Below the pieces are notes generated by a model that made no database searches, had not been told where the DNA came from, and worked only from the letters and a program-made list of their open reading frames with translations. Positions 56,535-64,000 of a stretch of 64,000 bases of DNA are shown piece after piece. The DNA is taken from the IMG/VR virus record IMGVR_UViG_3300015241_000015, positions 17,926 through 81,925 of that record, one strand, 5' to 3'. Numbering within the stretch: the first letter of the stretch is position 1; each line of letters begins with the position of its first letter. The position numbers and the translations under genes are program-made. This DNA is from a virus.

Positions 56535-57143
56535 ATGGCGCAGTTTAATCCGACCAATCAAACAATCCAGGTTACGACCGGCAACGTGCGGACCACGGTG
56601 GACTACCCCAATACTTCCCTGGGGCAGCCGCAGCCATATCCGAGTGTGGTATTCCCCAACTACTTGGGATCGACCTTCTGGGATAACGCCATCAGTACGG
56701 CCAATCCCTACGGGCAGCCGACCAAGTACCGGTATTTGAAATATCTAAGCACGTCCAATCCAACGCTGCTCGCGACCCCGGCGCCGGTGTGGTACACGGA
56801 TGCGACCATGACCATTGTGACGGGCAAGTTCAGCGAGTCGGCTGGTGGTGTGTCGTTCTTTGCCGGGATCATGATGCCGAACACGGGCGACCTGAGCGGG
56901 TTGACGGCGGCTTTGTTGAACGCCAACAGCGGCGCGGCAGTATGGGTGGCGGTAGGCGGGATTGTAACCGGTGTGGCGTCGGCGGCAACGACTGCGGGCG
57001 ACATGCTGTATGCGAACGTCGATTGGACCACCACGGGCGGATTGGCCAGGGTAGCGGCTGGTGGCACGCCGTTGGGCAAGACCAGCGCTTATGCCTACGC
57101 GGCCTCGGCTGGGACCGTCTACGTTAACGCAGAGTCTCTCTAA
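56535..57143 (+). CDS. virion structural protein, decoration-like
   Basis: A 202-aa beta-rich protein with Thr/Gly/Ala bias (TAALLNANSGAAVWVAVGG). Directly after the capsid gene; likely capsid decoration, not proven. Confidence 0.75.
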   Translation: MAQFNPTNQTIQVTTGNVRTTVDYPNTSLGQPQPYPSVVFPNYLGSTFWDNAISTANPYGQPTKYRYLKYLSTSNPTLLATPAPVWYTDATMTIVTGKFSESAGGVSFFAGIMMPNTGDLSGLTAALLNANSGAAVWVAVGGIVTGVASAATTAGDMLYANVDWTTTGGLARVAAGGTPLGKTSAYAYAASAGTVYVNAESL

Positions 57144-57155
57144 GGAGCAAGTTCG

Positions 57156-57506
57156 ATGGCAGGATTCAATGCGGTATATGCGGGGCTAGGCGACAACAAG
57201 ACCGACTATTTGGGCTCGATTCCGGTGGCCATGTTCACCATCACGTTTGGGGCGTCGGACACGTATCTCACCGGCGGGCTGGCGCTGACGGCGGCTCTTT
57301 TTGGACTCTCGCGGCCGATTGCTGGAATCATTGTCGTCGGGCAAAATACGGCGGCTGGTGGCCAGGACTGGGCCTGGAATACGCAAACGCTGAAACTCCA
57401 GGCGTTTCAAAGCACTACGGGCGCGCCGGCGGCGTTGGTGGAATTGGCGAATACTACAACGATTGCCAACTTTGCGTTAACGGTGTTGGTGATTGCTCAG
57501 CGTTGA
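57156..57506 (+). CDS. virion structural protein
   Basis: A 116-aa beta-rich protein (IPVAMFTITFGASDTYLTGG). Family unknown; close to head genes. Confidence 0.7.
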   Translation: MAGFNAVYAGLGDNKTDYLGSIPVAMFTITFGASDTYLTGGLALTAALFGLSRPIAGIIVVGQNTAAGGQDWAWNTQTLKLQAFQSTTGAPAALVELANTTTIANFALTVLVIAQR

Positions 57507-57544
57507 CCGAAGCGAACGCAAGAAAAGCAGTTTCAAAAATGGGC

Positions 57545-57573
57545 ATGGCCGGGTATATCAACTGCCCGGCCAT
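57545..57573 (+). terminator. perfect hairpin, possible terminator
   Basis: ATGGCCGGG, 11-nt loop, CCCGGCCAT, then TCGTTCTT: 9-bp perfect stem with a weak U-tract. Confidence 0.55.
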
Positions 57574-57594
57574 TCGTTCTTAGAGGAGGCAAAA

Positions 57595-57786
57595 ATGTCG
57601 AAAGCTAAAACACCCGAGGCGGTTCCACCAGAGAAGGACAAGGGGCCCGGGCCAGTGAAGGAAAAGATGGATTCCTATCGTAAGGGCGGAAAGGTACGCA
57701 AGAGCGGCAAGGCCCGTCTGCATAAGGGTGAGGTAGTCGAGCCACCTACGAAATCTAAACGTGGCCGCAAGGGCGGGAGGGAGTAA
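57595..57786 (+). CDS. small basic protein with MDSYRKGG motif, paralogue 1
   Basis: A 63-aa protein: MDSYRKGGKVRKSGKARLHKGEVV is nearly repeated in the next gene. The KTG-x-A-x-LHKGE motif occurs widely in small phage virion-region proteins. Basic, so possibly DNA-associated. Confidence 0.75.
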   Translation: MSKAKTPEAVPPEKDKGPGPVKEKMDSYRKGGKVRKSGKARLHKGEVVEPPTKSKRGRKGGRE

Positions 57787-57789
57787 GCC

Positions 57790-58056
57790 ATGGCTGATGA
57801 CGATGACAGCAAACCAGAAAAAAGCAAGACCAGCAAGGCACTGACGGGCGCCGCCAAGGGATACTCGGCCGCCGCGCAGCCACCGCCCGAGCGGGTTTCG
57901 ACGGAGCGTGACAGTGGCTCTGGGCCAGTCAAGGTGCAGATGGATTCTTACCGCAAGGGTGGCAAGGTAAGAAAAACTGGCAAAGCCCGATTACATAAAG
58001 GCGAGGTAGTAGTCGGGAAACGGAGCAAGAAGGCGCGCAAGGGTGGCCGTGAGTAA
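57790..58056 (+). CDS. small basic protein with MDSYRKGG motif, paralogue 2
   Basis: An 88-aa second copy, with an acidic N-terminus (MADDDDSKPEKSK) added to the same basic motif. Tandem duplication; three bases separate the two genes. Function unknown. Confidence 0.75.
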   Translation: MADDDDSKPEKSKTSKALTGAAKGYSAAAQPPPERVSTERDSGSGPVKVQMDSYRKGGKVRKTGKARLHKGEVVVGKRSKKARKGGRE

Positions 58057-58303
58057 GCAAGACTGGAAGCCCGAGAGACCGGAGAAGTCCAATTCCTGGA
58101 AGGTTCCAGAGACGGGCGTCTACTCGGTAAAGCGCGGGGCTCAGGTTATCCCGGCGGAGCGAGTCAGCAGCGGGGGATTTGGGTCCAGGGGATCCTTTGG
58201 ACGGAGCCGGCCTCTTGGTCCAAGAAAGCCCAAGGCGCCGAGACGGCCGCATGTTCATGTTCGTAGACCCAAGGGCCCGCGGCGTGTAGGTAGGAGAAGA
58301 TAA
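58043..58303 (+). CDS. small Arg-rich protein
   Basis: An 86-aa protein with KRGAQVIPAERV, a variant of the neighbouring motif, then a highly Arg/Pro-rich tail. GTG start (58043; 58049 also possible) inside the previous gene. Confidence 0.65.
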   Translation: MAVSKQDWKPERPEKSNSWKVPETGVYSVKRGAQVIPAERVSSGGFGSRGSFGRSRPLGPRKPKAPRRPHVHVRRPKGPRRVGRRR

Positions 58304-58304
58304 G

Positions 58305-59279
58305 TTGCCAGTTGGACCATCCATTGCGACGTCGATCCCGAATCAGGTGAACCAAAGCCAAGCGGCCAGTACTACGCAATATGGCTTGGGCAAAATGATT
58401 GGGCAGGTGATGCAGTGGAATCCGGATGTTCCGCCCACCATGGTGAAGAGTTGGATCAATGAAGCCTATCGGGATGTGATTGACCGGAGACGCTGGGCGG
58501 GGTTGAAGGTTCGGGGGCAGTTGATTACGCCCAATCTGACCACGGCGGGAACGATTTCAATCAATCAGGGCGACACGGTGGTAAACGGTACAGGAACGGC
58601 CTGGACCCAGGACTTAGTGGGCCAGCAGTTGCGGTCGGGATTCAGTACCGGGTTCTTCAATATCCAATCGGTCCAGAGCGCCACACAATTGACCCTGGAC
58701 ATGCCTTGGGGGAATCCGACCATAGTTACCGCTGGATACTCCATCTTCTACACCTGGGTCAACCTGGGGCCAAATATCAAGGTCATACACACCATGGTGA
58801 ACCAGCGTCAGGGGTATCGGATGATCACTGGCATCCCGCAGGAATTCTTGAATCGCCGGGATACCTGGAGGACGGCTACGGGGTGGAGTTGGGGGATTAG
58901 CCCCAAGGAACTAAGCTTCAACGGCTCGCCGCTGTTCGAGATTTACCCGGCGCCAACGTTTCAGCAATGCTTCCCCTACTTGGCCTACATTCAGCCGCCC
59001 GACCTGAATGGCGATCAAGACTACCCGGTGGCGTTCATCGCGTCCGATCTCTTGGTGTTGAGGCCGATCGCCAATGCTCTGGTCTTTCGTGGGCCGAAAC
59101 TGAATCCCTACTACGATCCGACCACGGCTAGCGGGAAACTGCGGGAGTTTGGATCGCGCATTGAGACCATGACCAATGCCGATGACGCGATGGATCCTAA
59201 AGATCTCCAATACGACGATTTCCCCATGGCGAATCCAGGGGCTAGCTGGGCGCAAAATCACGACGAAGGCGGATGGTAA
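58305..59279 (+). CDS. neck / head-tail connector protein
   Basis: A 324-aa protein: helical N-terminus (WINEAYRDVIDRRRW) with a beta insertion (INQGDTVVNGTGTAW), typical of the podoviral gp4-like tail accessory proteins that follow the capsid. TTG start. The DPxTASGKLREF end is also seen in that family. Confidence 0.7.
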   Translation: MPVGPSIATSIPNQVNQSQAASTTQYGLGKMIGQVMQWNPDVPPTMVKSWINEAYRDVIDRRRWAGLKVRGQLITPNLTTAGTISINQGDTVVNGTGTAWTQDLVGQQLRSGFSTGFFNIQSVQSATQLTLDMPWGNPTIVTAGYSIFYTWVNLGPNIKVIHTMVNQRQGYRMITGIPQEFLNRRDTWRTATGWSWGISPKELSFNGSPLFEIYPAPTFQQCFPYLAYIQPPDLNGDQDYPVAFIASDLLVLRPIANALVFRGPKLNPYYDPTTASGKLREFGSRIETMTNADDAMDPKDLQYDDFPMANPGASWAQNHDEGGW

Positions 59280-59281
59280 GA

Positions 59282-59596
59282 ATGAATCGCGAAGTAACAA
59301 CGTGTATCCGGTGTGGGCAGACAGGCGGGATGTTCCGCTACACCACCCGTGGGTATGTTCATCACAACTGCGGGAAGCTAGGGGCGCAGACTATGAACTT
59401 TGCTAAGAACAATTTCAGGTTTGACTCGATGCACATTTCCGATAACCCCAACATGGGGCCGGTCGAGGTCAACTCTCTGCATCATCTGCGGCAACTGGAG
59501 CGGGAGCACGGCGTGATTTCAGTGTTGGCCAACTACGATCGCCAGGATGAGCCTTTACCGGGCGGTAAGCCCAATCAATTTCAGGATCGGAGGTAA
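59282..59596 (+). CDS. zinc-binding hypothetical protein
   Basis: A 104-aa protein with CIRCGQTGG and a HHNCG pair near the N-terminus. Between neck genes. Function unknown. Confidence 0.7.
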   Translation: MNREVTTCIRCGQTGGMFRYTTRGYVHHNCGKLGAQTMNFAKNNFRFDSMHISDNPNMGPVEVNSLHHLRQLEREHGVISVLANYDRQDEPLPGGKPNQFQDRR

Positions 59597-59599
59597 GCG

Positions 59600-59860
59600 A
59601 TGGCGAAGCGAGAAAAAGGGAAGCCCGCGGGCAAGGACATCAAGACGGAAGCGATGCGCTATCCCTGTGAATCGTTGAACGGCATGGGTAGCACGGCGAT
59701 CCCTTTGCAGAACAAGCCCATTGGGCCGTTTGGGAAACTGATCACCAATCACCGTGAGACGACTGAAGCTCCCATGATCCCGCGACCGGGGCGGTGGCTG
59801 GGTGGGCCGGCATTCTGTTGGCCAATGAGCCGGGCCGACGATCAAAAACGAGGCAAATAA
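59600..59860 (+). CDS. hypothetical protein
   Basis: An 86-aa basic protein without recognised motif. Start MAKREK behind GGAGG. Its stop abuts the next gene. Confidence 0.7.
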   Translation: MAKREKGKPAGKDIKTEAMRYPCESLNGMGSTAIPLQNKPIGPFGKLITNHRETTEAPMIPRPGRWLGGPAFCWPMSRADDQKRGK

Positions 59861-60418
59861 ATGGCGACCAGAGCCTATAAATACTTCTCGATTACCACCA
59901 CCAACGTGGCTCAGCCCATGGTGGGAACGACTATCTCGGCGGCGGTCGGGACATCGGATCGGCCGCAGAACATCGCGGTGGCCGACAGCACCATCTTCGA
60001 TCAGGGAACGTGGCTGATCATCGATACCGGTTCCAGCGAAGAGCGGATGATGATCACGAAGATTCCCGACTCGACCCATGTCACGGTGCAGATTCCCGGG
60101 GGGATACTGGCGCCGACCGGTTGTCAGAAGGCCCACGCTTCGGGGGTGGCGATTCGGCCTTCGCGCATGGCTTCGCACTTGTTTATCCAAGCCTTGGATG
60201 GCAACGCCCAGGCGTTGTTCATAGGAGACGATGTATCGGCCAAGATCGACGGAACCCGGTGTATCGCCAAGATCCCGGCAGTGTTTGCGGGGGGCGTACC
60301 GGGCACTTACGTGGAAAACTTTTCAAGCAGCGCTGGCCCGAACACCCTAGACATGGCGCAATTTTGGATAGTGGGAACCATAGGCGATCAGTACTTGCCA
60401 AGCATTGGGGTGGTGTAA
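59861..60418 (+). CDS. virion structural protein
   Basis: A 185-aa beta-rich protein with an Ig/BIG-like repeated strand pattern. Position suggests a tail or neck component. The stop overlaps the next ATG by one base. Confidence 0.7.
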   Translation: MATRAYKYFSITTTNVAQPMVGTTISAAVGTSDRPQNIAVADSTIFDQGTWLIIDTGSSEERMMITKIPDSTHVTVQIPGGILAPTGCQKAHASGVAIRPSRMASHLFIQALDGNAQALFIGDDVSAKIDGTRCIAKIPAVFAGGVPGTYVENFSSSAGPNTLDMAQFWIVGTIGDQYLPSIGVV

Positions 60419-62886
60419 TGCGCAACTGGGCTATTTTGTTGCTGTTAGTTTCAAGCCTGTGCTGGGGGCAAACCAGAACGGGCGGGGGAAATGCCGGTGG
60501 GGTCAGCCGACGATTTGCTGGAGTTCCAAGTGGGGCCTGCGTAGCTACCGATCTCGCGGTTGATACCACCACGGGCACTCTCTATTCGTGCAACGCCACC
60601 GTCTGGCAGGTAATCAGTAGCGGTGGTGGGGCCGTGTCCTCGGTCTTTACCAGAACTGGCGCCGTTGCTGCGGGGACTGGCGATTACACTGCGGCTCAAG
60701 TCACCAATGCTCTGGACACTAGCGTAACGCAGACGGCTAACAAGGTCTATGCTGGACCGACATCGGGCGGGGCTGCCGCTCCTACTTTTAGACTTCTAGT
60801 TGCTGGTGACGTTCCGGCTACATCAACCCTATGGTCTGGATTGGGCGATCCGACCGGCAATCTAGGATTGACGATGGGAAGTAACACATCCACGTTCACT
60901 TTCAATGCTACGACTGGTTCAAGTGATCTGTTCAAAATCACAGACACAAGCAGTAACTCAGGAACTGGAGCACTGTTTTCCGCAATCAAGGCAGCAGGTT
61001 CGTCTACTATACCAGTACGATTAAAGCAGCTTCAAAATAGCGACACGCAGCCATTACTGCAAGCTGAAAATTCTAATGCGGCGGTAAAGCTTGGTTTGTA
61101 CCCTGGGGATATTGGAGGTACTGGAACTGCTCGCATCGATGCGACAGGGGGAGCATTCCTTTTGACTCGTGGCGGTACGAGTTCTCAACTGCTGGGGTTC
61201 TCCGGAATAGACACAACCAAATGGCTCATGACTGCGACATCCAACTACGACGGCGCCACTGGCGGGGAAATCGGATTCCTGTTTAACAATCTGAAGACTA
61301 TCACTTCTTCGGTTTCGCTGCTGTCTGTTCAGAATAACGGAACGGAAATATTCTCTGTAAAAAAGGCTGGCATCGCAGCGCCCTCTATCACCTTTCCCGA
61401 CGCCACGGTTCAGTCCACGGCGGCCGCCAGCACATCGGTCAACGCGCAGACCGGGACGACTTATACGGTGCTGTCTACCGATTCCGGAAAACTGGTCACT
61501 TTCAACAACGCTTCCGCTCAGGCGATAACGCTGCCGCAAGCTACTACGACCGGATTTGGTTCAGGCTTCTTTTTGTATGTTGAAAGTCTGGGCGCGGGCG
61601 TAGTGACAATCACGCCGACCACGTCCACTATCAATGGCGCTTCCAGTGTTAAGTTGACGCAAGATAAAGGTCTGATAATCTTTTCCGACGGCACTAATTA
61701 CCAAGTTAAATTCGGTACTAGCAACTTCATCAACACCGTTGGGACAAATAACACGTTCGTTGGCTCTAGCACTGGGAATTTAACCACAACAGGTACTGGA
61801 CAAAATACAGCTTTAGGTGTAAGTGCTTTAACTGCGCTTGGAACGGCTTCTAACGATACGGCCGTTGGATATCAATCTCTTTTTTCTATTACTAATACTG
61901 CTACTCAAAATACTGCTGTCGGTTCTCAATCTCTAAAAAACAATATTACTGCTACTGGTAACACGGCTGTTGGTTATCTAGCCCTTAGAGATGTAGGAGC
62001 TGCCGGAAATGGCGCTAGTAATACTGCTGTTGGTTGGGCAGCAGGAAATGCCACTACTACTGGAGCAAATAATGTTGCCATCGGTTCAGGGGCAATGCAG
62101 AATGCTGTTGTAACAGGTAGCAGCAATGTAGCTATTGGTTCACCCAGTGCTATCGGGTTATCTTCAGGCTCGGAAAATGTAATGATCGGAAACAGTTCAG
62201 GAGGCAGTATTACGACTGGTAGTGACAACATAACAATCGGGAATGCTGGCTTTCCCGACATAACTACAGGCAGCAAGAATATCTCTATAGGTTACAACGT
62301 AAACGTCCCAACGAATACAGGGTCAAATCAGATGACACTCGGAAATCTGATCTATGCTACTGGCTTGGATGGAACCACTTCCACGATTTCCACCGGAAGC
62401 GTTGGCGTAGGCGTTAAAGTTCCAAACACGAAACTCGACGTCAATGGTTTCATCAACACCACCGGCCAGAAGAGAGTATCTACCCAGTTCGACAAAGCCT
62501 CCGACACCACACTAGCCAACATCACTGGGCTATCCATCACTGTTACGGCGGGGCGTACCTACCATTTTGTGGCGACTCTCCACGTCACCGGGGATGTGGT
62601 AGGCGGGCAGAAGTATGCGATTGGCGGTACGGCCACCGCCACCAATATCATTTACGAGATTTCCACTATCTCTAACGCAGCGAACGCAATTGTTATTTCC
62701 TCGAAACAAACTGCCTTAGGCGGTAGCGCAGGGCAGGCCGGCGCCATCGACGATTTCACCAAAATCGAAGGCACGATCACAGTGAATGCCGGTGGAACAC
62801 TTACGGCTCAATTCGCTGAGAATGCTGCCAGTGGAACATCGTCGGTCCTGGCGGGATCGACATTCATTGCTGAGGACATCCAGTAG
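60418..62886 (+). CDS. tail fibre with signal-peptide-like start and YadA-type head repeats
   Basis: An 822-aa protein. It begins with a signal-like MRNWAILLLLVSSLCWGQ. The middle (about 440-625) has YadA-head repeats: NTAVGxxxL, NNVAIGSGA, SENVMIGNSS. C-terminal jelly-roll-like ITVTAGRTYHFVATLHVTG ... TLTAQFAENAASGTSSV. A receptor-binding fibre resembling trimeric autotransporters. Confidence 0.8.
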   Translation: MRNWAILLLLVSSLCWGQTRTGGGNAGGVSRRFAGVPSGACVATDLAVDTTTGTLYSCNATVWQVISSGGGAVSSVFTRTGAVAAGTGDYTAAQVTNALDTSVTQTANKVYAGPTSGGAAAPTFRLLVAGDVPATSTLWSGLGDPTGNLGLTMGSNTSTFTFNATTGSSDLFKITDTSSNSGTGALFSAIKAAGSSTIPVRLKQLQNSDTQPLLQAENSNAAVKLGLYPGDIGGTGTARIDATGGAFLLTRGGTSSQLLGFSGIDTTKWLMTATSNYDGATGGEIGFLFNNLKTITSSVSLLSVQNNGTEIFSVKKAGIAAPSITFPDATVQSTAAASTSVNAQTGTTYTVLSTDSGKLVTFNNASAQAITLPQATTTGFGSGFFLYVESLGAGVVTITPTTSTINGASSVKLTQDKGLIIFSDGTNYQVKFGTSNFINTVGTNNTFVGSSTGNLTTTGTGQNTALGVSALTALGTASNDTAVGYQSLFSITNTATQNTAVGSQSLKNNITATGNTAVGYLALRDVGAAGNGASNTAVGWAAGNATTTGANNVAIGSGAMQNAVVTGSSNVAIGSPSAIGLSSGSENVMIGNSSGGSITTGSDNITIGNAGFPDITTGSKNISIGYNVNVPTNTGSNQMTLGNLIYATGLDGTTSTISTGSVGVGVKVPNTKLDVNGFINTTGQKRVSTQFDKASDTTLANITGLSITVTAGRTYHFVATLHVTGDVVGGQKYAIGGTATATNIIYEISTISNAANAIVISSKQTALGGSAGQAGAIDDFTKIEGTITVNAGGTLTAQFAENAASGTSSVLAGSTFIAEDIQ

Positions 62887-62888
62887 CC

Positions 62889-64000
62889 ATGAGACGCCTT
62901 ATTTACATTCTGGCGATAGTCCTACTGAGCGCCCTCGACTGCTGGGCTCAGATTTGCGCTCACTATCCCAAGACCCCGGTACAGACGAGCAGCGGCCAAG
63001 CCGTTCCGTTTCCGATCGTTCGGGTATGCGCGGAGCCGGCCACTGGCCTAACCTGTACGCCGCTGGTGAATCTCTTTAGCGACCGGGCTTGCACTCAGGC
63101 GCTGCCGAATCCCATGACCGGAGACGCCCGTGGGAATGTGGATTTCTATACCCCGGCGGCCCGTGTGCATCTTCAAGAAAAGGGTTCGTTCATCAGCCAG
63201 ATCGACATATCCGATGTCTCGGTGGCCGATCCACTACAGCCGGTGTGGGCCGCTCAAGCGCAGCAAACCTGTTCAAGTACGGTCGCTTGGGATACGGGCG
63301 CATCCACCATCTTCAACACGCTCTTGACCGGAAACTGCACAGCCAGCGTAGCCAATGCCGTGATAGGCCGCGTGATCCAGGTCAAGATCGTCCAGGATGG
63401 AGTGGGGTCGAGGACGCTGACTTGGCCGGGAAGTTTTGCCAATCCTTGCACGGTGGCGGCGGGAGTGAATGCGGTCACGGACGCCAGTTTCTGGTTCGAT
63501 GGGACGACCTGGAATTTGTTTGGCGGATGCGGTGGGAGTTCGCAATTCATTGCGCCCAGTTCCCCTGGAGCAACGACGACTACCAGTGGCGCCATTGTGT
63601 TCGATTCGACCAACAAGAACTACCACTTCGGCGGCAACGGCGTGGATAACATCGGGGCACTGGTTCCGTCCAGCGTGACCATTACGAACGGGGATTGCCC
63701 CAAGTGGAGTTTGATATCCGGGACTGTCACCTTGGGAGATACCGGGGGGCCGTGTTCATCCCCCCTTACGATCGCGGCGACAGCCAACAATTTCCTGACA
63801 TCCTACACGGCGGCCACGGGAGCCTTCACTCAGGCTCGACCATCATTCGCCAATCTCTCCGGGTCACTGGCGTCAACGCAATTGCCGAACCCTCTGGCTT
63901 CTACGCGAATCGTGGATGGCGTGACCTTCACCACGATCCAGAGCGCCATAACCGACGCCTGCGCCAACACGCCTCACGCTTCGGTATTCATTCCAGCGGG
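62889..64000 (+). CDS. tail spike-like protein with signal-peptide start, 3' truncated
   Basis: Open from an ATG at 62889 to the right edge (370 codons). MRRLIYILAIVLLSALDCWAQ again looks like a signal peptide. A beta-rich body follows, and VDGVTFTTIQSAITDAC near the edge resembles the start of a pectate-lyase-type beta-helix spike. Function of the missing C-terminus unknown. Confidence 0.75.
   Translation, partial: MRRLIYILAIVLLSALDCWAQICAHYPKTPVQTSSGQAVPFPIVRVCAEPATGLTCTPLVNLFSDRACTQALPNPMTGDARGNVDFYTPAARVHLQEKGSFISQIDISDVSVADPLQPVWAAQAQQTCSSTVAWDTGASTIFNTLLTGNCTASVANAVIGRVIQVKIVQDGVGSRTLTWPGSFANPCTVAAGVNAVTDASFWFDGTTWNLFGGCGGSSQFIAPSSPGATTTTSGAIVFDSTNKNYHFGGNGVDNIGALVPSSVTITNGDCPKWSLISGTVTLGDTGGPCSSPLTIAATANNFLTSYTAATGAFTQARPSFANLSGSLASTQLPNPLASTRIVDGVTFTTIQSAITDACANTPHASVFIPA

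Noticed and set aside
1-64000. Integrated prophage with host flanks
   Set aside because: Phage genes flank the integrase on both sides and attP is intact, so there is no host junction in the window.

Overview
The window is one side of a large temperate tailed-phage genome, most likely a short-tailed (podovirus-like) phage of a soil bacterium. An acidobacterial host is my inference, from the style of the secreted proteins and the tRNA fragment; the sequence does not prove it. The integrase gene carries an intact attP-like tRNA 3' half, and phage genes continue on both sides of it. The sequence is therefore the unintegrated (virion or circular) form and not a prophage.

Layout. 1-13.5 kb, minus strand: early genes, with a primase-helicase, Dam methylase, tyrosine integrase, excisionase-like HTH, DUF5131 protein, PD-(D/E)XK exonuclease with a Bet/RecT annealing protein, and an XRE regulator, among many tiny zinc-ribbon and membrane ORFs joined by ATGA or ATGCCTGA overlaps. 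13.8-20.2 kb, plus strand: a broken BrnT toxin with an intact BrnA, an HNH nuclease, a membrane-anchored receiver-domain protein and small hypotheticals. 20.3-27.1 kb, minus strand: an operon of small conserved hypotheticals behind one consensus promoter, with a repeated start-associated sequence and stem-loops built over stop codons. 27.1-28.6 kb: non-coding, repeat-rich, the best origin candidate. 28.6-41.2 kb: mixed strands with accessory genes (RNA ligase, ASCH, VWA, Tat-like leaders, a secreted metalloprotease pair and two mini membrane-peptide cassettes). 44.8-64 kb, plus strand: endolysin, terminase, P22-type portal, scaffold, capsid, neck and adhesin-like tail fibre genes; the last gene runs off the right edge.

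The standout is 41.2-44.8 kb. A 395-aa Cas12/TnpB-like protein has lost its RuvC-III and C-terminal zinc-ribbon region and has non-canonical RuvC-I and RuvC-II residues, so it is predicted nuclease-dead. It is followed directly by a structured RNA whose 3' end is complementary to a 12-bp repeat, GGTCACYTCGGG, and then by about 38 copies of that repeat with irregular 1-36 nt spacers. A second copy of the RNA (about 80% identical, with compensatory changes) and more antirepeat-loop-repeat hairpins follow a small gene about 2 kb downstream. The order RNA body, antirepeat, 12-nt loop, repeat, spacer is that of a natural single-guide RNA. I propose a phage-encoded, multiplexed, short-guide, nuclease-dead Cas12-like regulator. 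No adaptation genes and no Tn7-like genes are visible.

Functional logic: the recombination, replication and lysogeny genes lie left of the origin candidate. The accessory islands and the Cas12-like locus sit between it and the late genes. The virion module is compact, with start-stop overlaps, a strong late promoter at about 53.2 kb followed by a short terminated leader RNA, and long hairpins between structural genes.
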